36,839 bases of DNA, taken from assembly GCA_964356295.1 (NCBI GenBank), contig CAYHHE010000023.1:1-36839 (forward strand), read 5' to 3'. This DNA comes from CAVQGZ01 sp964356295 (lineage in GTDB: Bacteria > Actinomycetota > Actinomycetes > Jiangellales > Jiangellaceae). The translations under genes were made by a program, and so were the position numbers. How positions within the stretch are numbered: position 1 is the first letter of the stretch; every line of letters begins with the position of its first letter. A model generated the notes under the pieces. The model was not told where the DNA came from, did no database searches, and saw nothing but the letters and a program-made list of their open reading frames with translations. This document shows positions 24,011 through 32,430 of this stretch, one piece after another.

Positions 24011-25648
24011 ATGACTGACACCCCGCTGGTCTCGACTCGACCCGAGTGGGCCGCGCTGAGCGACCACTGCGCTGCCTTGGCACCGGTGCACCTGCGAGAG
24101 CTCTTCGCCCTCGACGATCGCCGGGGTGAGCGATACACGCTCGAGGCGGCCGGTCTCTACGTGGACTACTCCAAGCATCGCGTGAACGACACCACCCTCG
24201 GCCTGCTGCTCGACCTGGCCCACGCGGTGGATCTGGAGGGTGCACGCGAGCGGATGTTCTCCGGTGAGCGGATCAACGCCACCGAGGGACGCGCGGTGCT
24301 GCACACCGCGCTTCGGGCGTCCCGCGAGGCAGTCGTGGAGGTCGACGGGGAGAACGTCGTGCCTGCGGTCCACCAGGTGCTGGACGCGATGAGCGGCTTC
24401 GCCGACCGGGTACGCGCAGGGCAGTGGCTCGGCGCCACCGGGCAGCCGGTCACCAGCGTCGTCAACATCGGCATCGGCGGGTCCGACCTCGGCCCCGCGA
24501 TGGCCGTCACCGCGCTGGCTCCCTATCGGGACCGGGGGATCGACGTGCGCTTCGTCTCCAACGTCGACGGGGACGACATCGCCGAGACGCTGCTTCGCCT
24601 CGACCCGGCCACGACCTTGTTCATCGTCGCCAGCAAGACTTTCACAACCCTGGAGACCATGACCAACGCGGCGAGCGCGCGCCGCTGGCTCGTCGACGCA
24701 CTCGGCGAGGACGCGGTGGCCCGGCACTTCGTCGCGGTGTCCACCGCTGCCGAGCAGGTGGCCGCCTTCGGCATCGACACCGCGAACATGTTCGGCTTCT
24801 GGGAGTGGGTCGGCGGCCGCTACTCCATGGACTCCGCCATCGGCCTCTCGCTGATGATCGCGATCGGGCCGGACGGATTCCGCCGGATGCTCGACGGCTT
24901 CGCCGCGATGGACGAGCACTTTCGCGCCGCGCCGCTGCAGGCCAACGCTCCGGTGCTGCTCGGGCTGCTTGGCATCTGGTACCGCAACTTCATGGGCGCG
25001 TGCAGCCACGCCGTGCTTCCCTACGCCCAGTTCCTCGACCGGTTCACCGACTACCTGCAGCAGCTGGACATGGAGTCCAACGGCAAGTCGGTGACCCTGA
25101 CCGGGCAACGGGTGGACTACGACACCGGACCGATCGTCTGGGGAACTCCCGGCACCAACGGTCAGCACGCCTACTACCAGCTCATCCACCAAGGCACCTC
25201 GCTCATCCCGGCCGACTTCATCGGTTTCGCGTTCCCGGGCCACGACATGGGTGAGCACCACGACCTGCTCATGGCCAACTTCCTCGCCCAGACCGAGGCG
25301 CTCGCGTTCGGCAAGACCCGCGCCGAGGTGGAGGCCGAAGGGGTGCCGGCCGAGCTGGTCGAGCACAAGGTCTTCGAGGGCAACCGCCCGACGACAACCA
25401 TCTTGGCCGACCGCCTGGACCCGTTCACCCTCGGCGCGCTCATCGCGCTCTACGAGCACAAGGTGTTCGTGCAAGGCGTGATCTGGGGAGTCAACTCCTT
25501 CGACCAGTGGGGGGTCGAGCTGGGCAAGGTGCTGGCCAAGGCGATCGCGGTCGAGCTCACCGCGCCCGACGCCGCTGCTGGGTCCGGCCACGACTCCTCG
25601 ACAGCCACGCTGATCGCTCGCTACCGGCACCTGAGGCAGCGCCCGTAG
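24011..25648 (+). CDS. pgi: Glucose-6-phosphate isomerase
   Basis: A 545-residue phosphoglucose isomerase that interconverts glucose-6-phosphate and fructose-6-phosphate. Both family signatures are present: NIGIGGSDLGPAMA with the later FIVASKTFTTLETMTNA, and GVNSFDQWGVELGKVLA near the C-terminus. The catalytic ESNGKSV and TNGQHAYYQLIHQGT segments are intact. The start at 24011 was chosen because the protein then begins at the family's usual position; GAGGG upstream is only two or three bases from the ATG, which is unusually close. It is divergent from tnaA with 87 bp between. Confidence 0.97.
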   Translation: MTDTPLVSTRPEWAALSDHCAALAPVHLRELFALDDRRGERYTLEAAGLYVDYSKHRVNDTTLGLLLDLAHAVDLEGARERMFSGERINATEGRAVLHTALRASREAVVEVDGENVVPAVHQVLDAMSGFADRVRAGQWLGATGQPVTSVVNIGIGGSDLGPAMAVTALAPYRDRGIDVRFVSNVDGDDIAETLLRLDPATTLFIVASKTFTTLETMTNAASARRWLVDALGEDAVARHFVAVSTAAEQVAAFGIDTANMFGFWEWVGGRYSMDSAIGLSLMIAIGPDGFRRMLDGFAAMDEHFRAAPLQANAPVLLGLLGIWYRNFMGACSHAVLPYAQFLDRFTDYLQQLDMESNGKSVTLTGQRVDYDTGPIVWGTPGTNGQHAYYQLIHQGTSLIPADFIGFAFPGHDMGEHHDLLMANFLAQTEALAFGKTRAEVEAEGVPAELVEHKVFEGNRPTTTILADRLDPFTLGALIALYEHKVFVQGVIWGVNSFDQWGVELGKVLAKAIAVELTAPDAAAGSGHDSSTATLIARYRHLRQRP

Positions 25649-25651
25649 GAT
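25646..25651 (+). promoter_or_regulatory. -10 box of a leaderless short ORF
   Basis: TAGGAT, seven bases, then ATG at 25659. The box overlaps the pgi stop codon. It fits the same layout as other leaderless starts in this window. Confidence 0.5.
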
Positions 25652-25658
25652 CGCCGCC

Positions 25659-25718
25659 ATGGCGGACGGCGGCTTCCCAGGCCACCGGGGCCTGCTGGCT
25701 TTCCCGACGCTGGTCTGA
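25659..25718 (+). CDS. Leaderless 19-codon upstream ORF before the PLC-fusion gene
   Basis: ATG at 25659 opens MADGGFPGHRGLLAFPTLV and stops at 25716-25718, five bases (all C) before the ATG of the next gene, which has no ribosome binding site. Preceded by TAGGAT and seven bases, this ORF should be read directly from the transcript 5' end. A likely role is to deliver ribosomes to the next start by termination-reinitiation. The peptide itself resembles nothing I know, so the role is inferred from layout only. Confidence 0.45.
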   Translation: MADGGFPGHRGLLAFPTLV

Positions 25719-25723
25719 CCCCC

Positions 25724-27874
25724 ATGGCCAACGTGTGGGACCGGGTCGGCACCCCGCAGACGCGCCGCGCGTGGTCGGGCATCCTCGTCGTCATCGGCAG
25801 CGTCCTGCTGCTGCTGGCCGCCGTCACAGTCGTGCTGTACCGGACGTTCCTGGACACCGCGACCTTCGCCGCCGGGGTGGACGAGATCCGCCAGACCACG
25901 GTCGTCAGCCAGGCGCTGGGGGTGGAGATCGCCGAACAGGTGGTCGCGGCCGACCCCGACCTGATCGCGGTCCGCCCGCTGGTCGAGCAGGTATCGGGAG
26001 CCCTGGCCGGCAGCGACGTCCTCTCACCCCTGGTCCAGCGGGCTGCCGCGCAGGCGCAGCAGGCCGCTACCCAGGAGGACTCGTCGGCGATCGCGCTGCG
26101 CCTGGCCGACGCCGGCGCAGTCGCCGCCTCCGCCCTGCGGGCGTTCCTGCCCGACCTGGCCTCCCAGATCCCGCCGGACCTGTCGGTCACCCTGGCCGAG
26201 GTGGGCGGGCAGGACGTGTTCGCCGACACGCTGCGGGTGTCGCGCTACCTGTCGGTCACCGCGTGGGTACTGCCCGTGCTGGCCATCGCCACCCTGGCCA
26301 TGGCCGTGTGGATCGCCCCCAACCAGCGTCGCGGCCTCGTCCGGGTCGGACTGGGCACCCTCGTCGTCGGCGCGGTCCTCGCAGTGCTCACCCTGGCAGC
26401 CGGTGTCGCGGTGGGAGTGATGGACCAGACCACGCTCACCGGAGCGCTGGCCGACGGGGCGTGGCAGGTCTGGAGCCGCGGCTTCTGGGTGGCCACCACC
26501 GTCCTGCTCGTCGCCGGCGCCCTGGTGTGGGCGGCGGCGGCGGCTGTGCTGCCGGACGTCGACGTCGAGCAGGTGGCCACCTCGGCCTGGCGACGGGTGA
26601 CAGCGCGACCCTCCACCACCGAGGGGGTCGCGGTGCGGGGGGTGATCATCGCGCTGGTCGGCGTCGGGTTGGTGCTGCAGCCGGTTCGGCTGCTCACCTG
26701 GGGGGCGGTGCTCGTCGGACTCGCGGTGCTCGTCTACGGCGTGTCCGAGGTCACCGACGCCGCGGTGCGGGCTCGCTCCGGCGAGGCGGTGCAGGAGCCG
26801 GAGCCGGCCGGGGACACCGACACGCTGACCACCGGGTGGTCACTGGGACTGCTCGTGGCCGGCGTCGCCGTCGTCGTCGTCGGCGCGTCGATCTGGCTGG
26901 TCCAGAGCGTGCGGACCGATCCGGCGCAGGCCACATCGGTGGCGCTGGGGGACGGCACGGTCTGCAACGGGCACCCTGAGCTGTGCCGGCGCGGCTACGA
27001 CGAGGTCGCCTACCTCACCACGCACAACGCGATGTCGGCCGCCGACGCGTCCGGCTGGTACCTCGCCGAGCAGCCGCACGGCATCACCGCGCAGCTCGAC
27101 GGGGGCGCGCGAGCCCTGATGATCGACGTGTGGAAGGCCCGGCCGGCCGGCGAGTACGTCTCGTCGTTGGCCGTCAACCTCACCGAGGGACGGGCCGAGC
27201 TGGAGGAGGCGTTTTCAGCGGAGGTCGTGGCCTCAGCCGAGCGGGTCGTCGACGAAGTCGTGGGTCCCCCCACCGGCCCAGCGGCCCTGTACATGTGCCA
27301 CGGGCTGTGCGAGATCGGCGCCACCGCGCTGGCCCCGACGCTCTCCGGCCTGCGCTCCTGGTTGGACGCCCACCCGAACGAGGTCGTCACGCTGATCGTG
27401 GAGAACCACGTGCCCGCCACCGAGATCGGCGGGGCCGTGGCGGACGCCGGCCTGGAGCCCTACCTGCACACCCCGGACGAGGAGGACTGGCCCACGCTCG
27501 GGGAGATGACCACGAGCGGCCGGCGGCTGGTCGTGCTGACCGAGGAAGGTTCTGGCGGCGCCTCCTACCCGTGGCTGCCCAACGCTTTCGCGCTCACCCA
27601 GGACACGCCCTACACCTTCCCGACACCGCAGGATTTCTCGTGCGAGCCGAACCGCGGTCCGCCCGAGGCGCCGCTGTTCCTGGTCAACCACTGGCTCTCC
27701 GGGTTCGCCAACCTGGTCAGCGCCGCCGAGCAGGTCAACGTCGACGAGGTGCTCGGTGCACGCGTGGAGCAGTGCCGGGACGAGCGCGGGCTGTTCCCGA
27801 CGTTCGTCGGGGTGAACTACTACTCGATCGGTGACGTCCAGGAGGTCGTCGACGACCTCAACGGCGTCGGTTGA
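25724..27874 (+). CDS. Multi-pass membrane protein with C-terminal PI-PLC-like domain
   Basis: A 716-residue protein. The N-terminal half has about six hydrophobic segments (near residues 20-42, 180-200, 207-230, 250-272, 300-335 and 370-392), with a roughly 140-residue loop after the first. Residues 420-716 resemble the PLC-like phosphodiesterase TIM barrel: VAYLTTHNAMS (H434), GARALMIDVWKA and MCHGLCEIG (H526) supply the two His and the acidic residue expected of a PI-PLC-type general acid-base site. The Cys-containing loops (CNGHPELC, MCHGLC) suggest an extracytoplasmic location. The substrate is unknown; a phosphoinositide or other phosphodiester lipid is plausible. The ATG has no ribosome binding site and follows the leaderless short ORF. 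Confidence 0.8.
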   Translation: MANVWDRVGTPQTRRAWSGILVVIGSVLLLLAAVTVVLYRTFLDTATFAAGVDEIRQTTVVSQALGVEIAEQVVAADPDLIAVRPLVEQVSGALAGSDVLSPLVQRAAAQAQQAATQEDSSAIALRLADAGAVAASALRAFLPDLASQIPPDLSVTLAEVGGQDVFADTLRVSRYLSVTAWVLPVLAIATLAMAVWIAPNQRRGLVRVGLGTLVVGAVLAVLTLAAGVAVGVMDQTTLTGALADGAWQVWSRGFWVATTVLLVAGALVWAAAAAVLPDVDVEQVATSAWRRVTARPSTTEGVAVRGVIIALVGVGLVLQPVRLLTWGAVLVGLAVLVYGVSEVTDAAVRARSGEAVQEPEPAGDTDTLTTGWSLGLLVAGVAVVVVGASIWLVQSVRTDPAQATSVALGDGTVCNGHPELCRRGYDEVAYLTTHNAMSAADASGWYLAEQPHGITAQLDGGARALMIDVWKARPAGEYVSSLAVNLTEGRAELEEAFSAEVVASAERVVDEVVGPPTGPAALYMCHGLCEIGATALAPTLSGLRSWLDAHPNEVVTLIVENHVPATEIGGAVADAGLEPYLHTPDEEDWPTLGEMTTSGRRLVVLTEEGSGGASYPWLPNAFALTQDTPYTFPTPQDFSCEPNRGPPEAPLFLVNHWLSGFANLVSAAEQVNVDEVLGARVEQCRDERGLFPTFVGVNYYSIGDVQEVVDDLNGVG

Positions 27875-27891
27875 GCACCCCGTCCCGTCGG

Positions 27892-28380
27892 TCAGGACCA
27901 GTTCTGCACGAGGTCGGCGACGGTCTGCTGCGCGGCAACGTCCAACGTGGCGGTGACCGGCAGCCCCAGCAGCGTCCGCACGGTCTGCTCGGCGGGTAGC
28001 CCGTCGACCTCGACGGCTGGGGTGAGCCCTCGCTCGAGCGCCGCGTCCGCGGCACGACGCAGCAGGGACCGGCAGACGTAGGCGTCGTCGAGGATGCCCA
28101 GCACCCCCTGCTCGTCGGACACCAGGTCGTCGGGGTTGCCGAGGTAGCCATGTGCGGCCTCGGCCACCTCGGCCCAGTCGACCCGGCCTCCCTCGACGGC
28201 CAGTGCGAGCGTGTCCAGCAGTGCTGCGGTGTCCTCCAGGTACTCCGCCACGTCGCGTTGTACGCCTGCGACGCTGCCCTCGTCCTGGCCGATCTCGTCC
28301 AGCCGTCCGACCAGAGCGGTCCAGGCGTTGCTGCGGTCGTAGACGGCGCCGAGCAGCTCTCGCAACGGGTTGTCACGCAT
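27892..28380 (-). CDS. DUF1232/YkvA-like protein
   Basis: A 162-residue acidic, helical, soluble protein. The central YLGNPDDLVSDEQGVLGILDDAYV resembles the DUF1232 (YkvA) signature, in which a Pro-Asp-Leu turn is followed by a short loop and LDD, but the hydrophobicity of classic DUF1232 members is missing. I treat this as a resemblance rather than a firm family call. The ATG at 28380 is preceded by TAGAAC and six bases, close to the leaderless pattern. It is followed by the convergent PLC-fusion gene. Function unknown. Confidence 0.6.
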   Translation of the reverse strand: MRDNPLRELLGAVYDRSNAWTALVGRLDEIGQDEGSVAGVQRDVAEYLEDTAALLDTLALAVEGGRVDWAEVAEAAHGYLGNPDDLVSDEQGVLGILDDAYVCRSLLRRAADAALERGLTPAVEVDGLPAEQTVRTLLGLPVTATLDVAAQQTVADLVQNWS

Positions 28381-28428
28381 GGGAACGTTCTACCGGACGC
28401 GTGGCCGCGCCGACGAACCCGGTACCGC

Positions 28429-28926
28429 TCACGCCTCGCCGGCCAGCCATCGCTGGTTGAAGGCCTTCTCCTGCGTCAGCTGGGCACCTGTCTGATCCGT
28501 CATGACCCCCTCGAACTTGCCGCCCACCAGCGGCAGGCTCACCTTGGTGTCGAAGTCGAAGCTCCACTGAGACCCGTCGCCGGCTGTCGTGATCTCCATG
28601 GCACCGGTGGTACCACCGGGGACGTTCTTGACGCGGATCTCCGTCGTGGCCGAGGCGGAGTCCCCTGCCCTGGTCCAGCGTTCGGTTGTGGTGACCGTGT
28701 TGGTGTCACCGACGACCTTCTTGACGAACGACGGCAGGTCAGCCGGGACGTTGCGGACGGAGGTGTAGGTGAAGGTGTCGTCGCTGGACTCGAAGGTCTC
28801 CCACCGGACGTCGGTGGACCCGATCGCTTCGTACTTGGCGTTCCAGTAGTCCTGGTTCGTGATCATGGCCCACATCTGCTCGACGGCTACCTCGTAGGCG
28901 TCCGTGCGGATGAACTTCTTGGTCAT
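28429..28926 (-). CDS. DUF2505 (SRPBCC-like) protein
   Basis: A 165-residue protein of the DUF2505 family, related to the SRPBCC/START lipid-binding fold. It begins with a strand-helix unit (KFIRTDAYEVAVEQMWAMITNQDYWNAKYEAIG) and continues as an antiparallel sheet ending in a long C-terminal helix (LTQEKAFNQRWLAGE). Such folds hold a hydrophobic ligand, but no ligand is known for this family. GGGAGG lies seven bases before the ATG at 28926. It is 58 bp downstream of the WS/DGAT gene on the same strand; a CATAGT box in that gap could be its own promoter. Confidence 0.85.
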   Translation of the reverse strand: MTKKFIRTDAYEVAVEQMWAMITNQDYWNAKYEAIGSTDVRWETFESSDDTFTYTSVRNVPADLPSFVKKVVGDTNTVTTTERWTRAGDSASATTEIRVKNVPGGTTGAMEITTAGDGSQWSFDFDTKVSLPLVGGKFEGVMTDQTGAQLTQEKAFNQRWLAGEA

Positions 28927-28984
28927 CGGCGTCCCTCCCAGGGCGATTCGACGCGACTATGGCATGCGGTCTGCGACACCTGGC

Positions 28985-30541
28985 CTACGGCAGGTGGCCC
29001 AGCACCTGGCTGTACATCTGGGCGAACTCCTCGTCGAAGAGCTGCCCGAGACGCTCGCCGTCCGGGACGAGTGTGGCATCGGTCCCGAACCCGACGGCGA
29101 CCCGGCCGTTGTAGCTGAAGATGCACACCGTCATCGCCTGGTTGCCCGTGCAGGGGGCCCAGCCGAGCACGCCGTCGACCACCGCGCCGGCGAACGTCAT
29201 CGGATGCGCGGGACCAGGCACGTTGGTCAGCACGCCGACCGCGATGTCGCTGAGCGCGTTGGTCAGCGCGGTGGCGACCGGGGCTGGGGCCGCGGAGACG
29301 CCGCGCTGGATCGAGAACGTGAGCAGCGCCTCGTCGCTGTTCTTGATCCGCTCCATCCGCTCGTGGATCTCGCCCAGACGGGTCCGCACGTCATCGATGC
29401 CCAGGGGCATCCGGAGCGCGACCAGCGCGAAGTGGTTGCCCAGCTCGGTCGGCAGATCGATGTCCAGCGGCTTGACGCTCACCGGGATCATCCAGAAGAC
29501 CTCGTCGGTGGTGTCGTCTGAGTGCTCGCGCAGGTAGCGCGTGAGCGTGCCAGAGACCGCCGCCATGAGCACGTCGTTGACCGTCGTGGCGGTGGCTCGG
29601 CGGATCTCCTTGACATGGTCCAGGGGAACGAGCGAGGCCCAGTTCGCTCCCTTGCCGACGCCCGGGGAGCCGGTCCACACCGTCCGGGTGCCTCCGCCGG
29701 CAAGGGAGCTGGCGGTGGCAAGGGCGAGCTTGCCGACGGTGGCGACGTCGTTGACCACCCGGTTCTCCGGCGAGCTGAGCAGCCGGGTGACGTCCATGAT
29801 CCGTTCGGGGTAGCGCACCACCGACGACCCGGTGCGGAACACCCGTTCACCGACGCTGGTCACCCGGTCGAGAACATGGTCGAAGTCGCGGGCGGCGGCG
29901 GCCTGCGCGGTGTCGACGATCCCGGCGAACGAATCCACCATCGTCTCGGCAGCACTGAGTCCGATGTCCAGGACGCCCCCGCTGACGTTGCGGGCCGTGG
30001 AGGCGGCAATGGCCGACGCCGTGGTGGATCGCCGCAGCTTGCGTCCCACACTCGACGGCGGTGGGGAGTCCTGCAGGTCGCACATGCCCAGTGCGACCTG
30101 GACCAGCCGGATACCGTCGGCGATCGCATGGTGGAAGCGCGACATGACCGCCGCGCCGGGTGTCCCGTCGGGGAACGTCAGGCCGTCGATGAGGGACATC
30201 GACCACAACGGCTTGGTCTTGTCGAACGGGACGCTGCGCTGCACCGCCACGAACTCCTGCAGCTCGCTCAGGTCACCCGGGCCGGGCAGAGTGACCCGCA
30301 GGACGTGGTCACCGATCGTGAAGCCAGGGTCGTCCTCCCACGCCCAGCCCGAGCCGTCCATCACCGGGCGGCGGGTGAAGACCGGGTACCGGTCAAGCAG
30401 TCGGTCCCGGATCACGCCTTCGACCTCGTCCCAGTCCGGGACCTCGCGGAACCACATCACGGTGTCGATGACCATGAGGTTGTTCGGTCGGTCCATGGTC
30501 AGCCAGAGCGCGTCCTGCACGCCCATCGGCGTTCGCGCCAC
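28985..30541 (-). CDS. WS/DGAT family O-acyltransferase
   Basis: A 518-residue bifunctional wax ester synthase/diacylglycerol acyltransferase family protein, which uses acyl-CoA to make triacylglycerol or wax esters at the membrane. The catalytic HHxxxDG is RFHHAIADG (H137, H138, D142, G143). The N-terminal VQDALWLTMDRPNNLM and the late PVSVKPLDIDLPTELGNHFAL and TNVPGPAHPMTFAG are typical of the family. The GTG at 30541 is chosen because GGAGG lies seven bases upstream; an ATG at 30526 is an alternative. It points to lipid storage in this organism and runs in the same direction as the DUF2505 and DUF1232-like genes. Confidence 0.92.
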   Translation of the reverse strand: MARTPMGVQDALWLTMDRPNNLMVIDTVMWFREVPDWDEVEGVIRDRLLDRYPVFTRRPVMDGSGWAWEDDPGFTIGDHVLRVTLPGPGDLSELQEFVAVQRSVPFDKTKPLWSMSLIDGLTFPDGTPGAAVMSRFHHAIADGIRLVQVALGMCDLQDSPPPSSVGRKLRRSTTASAIAASTARNVSGGVLDIGLSAAETMVDSFAGIVDTAQAAAARDFDHVLDRVTSVGERVFRTGSSVVRYPERIMDVTRLLSSPENRVVNDVATVGKLALATASSLAGGGTRTVWTGSPGVGKGANWASLVPLDHVKEIRRATATTVNDVLMAAVSGTLTRYLREHSDDTTDEVFWMIPVSVKPLDIDLPTELGNHFALVALRMPLGIDDVRTRLGEIHERMERIKNSDEALLTFSIQRGVSAAPAPVATALTNALSDIAVGVLTNVPGPAHPMTFAGAVVDGVLGWAPCTGNQAMTVCIFSYNGRVAVGFGTDATLVPDGERLGQLFDEEFAQMYSQVLGHLP

Positions 30542-30548
30542 GCCCGCA

Positions 30549-30553
30549 CCTCC
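30549..30553 (-). promoter_or_regulatory. Ribosome binding site that sets the WS/DGAT start
   Basis: GGAGG with a seven-base spacer to the GTG at 30541. The longer open frame to 31342 overlaps the exonuclease gene on the other strand and is rejected. Confidence 0.7.
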
Positions 30554-30691
30554 GTCGTCGCCGGCGACCCATGGACGGGACCCGGAGCTGGCTCCATCCA
30601 ACCCGGTCGGCCCCCGCCCGTCGAGCGGTTGCGTCAGGACACACTCGGGAGCCGCCTGGCGTGGCGCCCGAGTTGTGTCGGACCGGCTGCC

Positions 30692-30697
30692 TACGGT
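30692..30697 (+). promoter_or_regulatory. -10 box of a leaderless start for the exonuclease fusion
   Basis: TACGGT, seven bases, then ATG at 30705, with no Shine-Dalgarno sequence. The gap to the divergent WS/DGAT start is 163 bp and holds nothing else recognisable. Confidence 0.6.
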
Positions 30698-30704
30698 CCC
30701 ACAC

Positions 30705-32399
30705 ATGATCGCGCCGACCGCGCTGCAGGAGCCGTTGGAGTCTGTCAGCCCGTTGCTGGTCGACACCACGTTCGTCGTCGTCGACCTCGAGACCACCGGG
30801 GGGTCACCGACGGAATGCTCGATCACCGAGATCGGCGCGGTCCGAGTGCGTGGTGGTGTCGTCGAGGGTGAGTTCCAGACCCTGGTGAACCCCGCGGTGC
30901 CCATCCCGGCGTTCATCGCGGTGCTGACCGGGATCACCGACGCGATGGTGGCCGACGCACCTCCCGAGCGGGTGGCCGTCCCGGCCTTTCTCGACTTCGC
31001 CCGGGACGCGGTGCTGGTCGCGCACAACGCGGGGTTCGACGTGGGGTTCCTGCGTGCGGCGTGTCGACGGCTCGGCATCGTCTGGCCCAACCCGACGGTC
31101 CTCGACACGGTTCGGCTGGCCCGCCAGGCCCTGACGAGGGACGAGGCACCCAACGTCAAGCTGGCGACGCTCGCGCGGGTCTTCCGGTCCTCCGTCGAGC
31201 CCTCGCACCGGGCGCTCGCCGACGCCCGAGCCACCGTGGACGTGCTGCACGGGGTGCTGGAACGGCTGGGCAACCACGCAGTGCGGTGCCTGGCCGACCT
31301 GGAGGAGTGGCAGCGCCGCGTGACACCGGCGCAGCGGGCCAAGCGGCACCTGGCCGACGACGTGCCGACAGCCGCCGGGGTCTACGTCTTCCGTGACGCG
31401 CAAGGTCGAGCGCTCTACGTGGGCAAGTCGTCCAACCTGCGGGCCCGGGTGCGCACCTACTTCACCGCCTCGGAGTCTCGCCGCCGCATGGCTGAGATGA
31501 TCGGCATCGCCGAGTCGGTGCACAGCGTCGTCTGCCCGACCGAGATCGAGGCCGAGGTCCGCGAGCTGCGCCTCATCGACGCGCACAAGCCGCCCTACAA
31601 CAGGCGCTCGAAGTACCCCGACCGGGAGTTGTGGCTCAAGGTGACCGTGGAGCCGTTCCCCCGACTGTCGCTGGTGCGGGAGGTCAAGGCTGACGCAGCG
31701 CAGTACCTGGGCCCGTTCAGCAACCGCCGGAGCGCACAGGCGGCAGCCGAGGCGGTCTACCGGTCGGTGCCGCTGCGGCAGTGCACGTCACGGTTGTCGA
31801 GTCGGCCGTCCGCCTCGGCCTGCATGCTGGCCGATCTCGGCAGCTGTGGTGCGCCGTGCATCGGCCGGGAGTCCGCGGCTGCCTACGCCCGCCACGTGGC
31901 GATCATCCGGGATGCCATCGACGGCGACTCCAGCCCGGTGCTCCTCGGGTGCCACGAGCACATGTGCCGGTTGGCCACCGCAGAGCGCTTCGAGGAGGCC
32001 GCGACCGAGCGCGACCGGCTCCAGGCCCTGTCCAGGGCCGTGGCGCGAACCCAACGGCTGCGCGCGTTCAGCGCGATCGACGAGCTGGTGGCGGCCCGTC
32101 GCCGTGAGGGCGGCGGCTGGGAGATCCTGCTGGCCCGCTACGGCCGTCTCGCCGCGTCCGGCGTGTCACCCCCCTACGAGCACCCCCGGCGGACCATCGA
32201 GGTGCTCGTTGCCACTGGTGAGACAGTGCAGCCGGCGCCGCCGCCGACGCCTGCCGGGTCCACCGAGGAGGCCCGCCTCCTGATGCGCTGGCTGGCCAGG
32301 GACGGCACCCGGCTCGTGTCGAGCACGCAGCCGTGGGCGCTTCCCGTGTCACGAGCTCTGGGCGTGCCTCGCGCCGCGACGGTCGACCTCGAGTCCTGA
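30705..32399 (+). CDS. DEDDh exonuclease / GIY-YIG (UvrC N-like) nuclease fusion
   Basis: A 564-residue DNA repair-type protein. The DnaQ-like 3'-5' exonuclease domain (about 20-190) has D27 and E29 (VVDLETTGG), D112 (HNAGFD) and H168/D173 (HRALAD), a complete DEDDh set. A GIY-YIG domain follows (about 220-305: GVYVF, YVGK, R246, ELRLIDAHKPPYN). Next comes C-x12-C-x7-C-x3-C, close to the pattern of the iron-sulfur cysteines in UvrC. The C-terminal RNase H-like and HhH parts of UvrC are absent, as in the Cho nuclease. Actinobacteria including mycobacteria have this fusion. It probably nicks and trims damaged DNA. It appears leaderless and converges on yccF. Confidence 0.92.
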   Translation: MIAPTALQEPLESVSPLLVDTTFVVVDLETTGGSPTECSITEIGAVRVRGGVVEGEFQTLVNPAVPIPAFIAVLTGITDAMVADAPPERVAVPAFLDFARDAVLVAHNAGFDVGFLRAACRRLGIVWPNPTVLDTVRLARQALTRDEAPNVKLATLARVFRSSVEPSHRALADARATVDVLHGVLERLGNHAVRCLADLEEWQRRVTPAQRAKRHLADDVPTAAGVYVFRDAQGRALYVGKSSNLRARVRTYFTASESRRRMAEMIGIAESVHSVVCPTEIEAEVRELRLIDAHKPPYNRRSKYPDRELWLKVTVEPFPRLSLVREVKADAAQYLGPFSNRRSAQAAAEAVYRSVPLRQCTSRLSSRPSASACMLADLGSCGAPCIGRESAAAYARHVAIIRDAIDGDSSPVLLGCHEHMCRLATAERFEEAATERDRLQALSRAVARTQRLRAFSAIDELVAARRREGGGWEILLARYGRLAASGVSPPYEHPRRTIEVLVATGETVQPAPPPTPAGSTEEARLLMRWLARDGTRLVSSTQPWALPVSRALGVPRAATVDLES

Positions 32400-32430
32400 C
32401 AGGCGTGCCCTGCGGGTCGCCCGGTGTGCG

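Noticed and set aside
23924..25660. Extension of the tnaA frame across pgi on the opposite strand
   Set aside because: The tryptophanase begins at its usual residue at 23923 with AGGA upstream; the extension is the antisense shadow of pgi.
628..28390. Shared 13-mer CATGGGAACGTTC at 628 and 28378 as a regulatory site
   Set aside because: About twenty repeated 13-mer pairs are expected by chance in a window this long; no second line of evidence.
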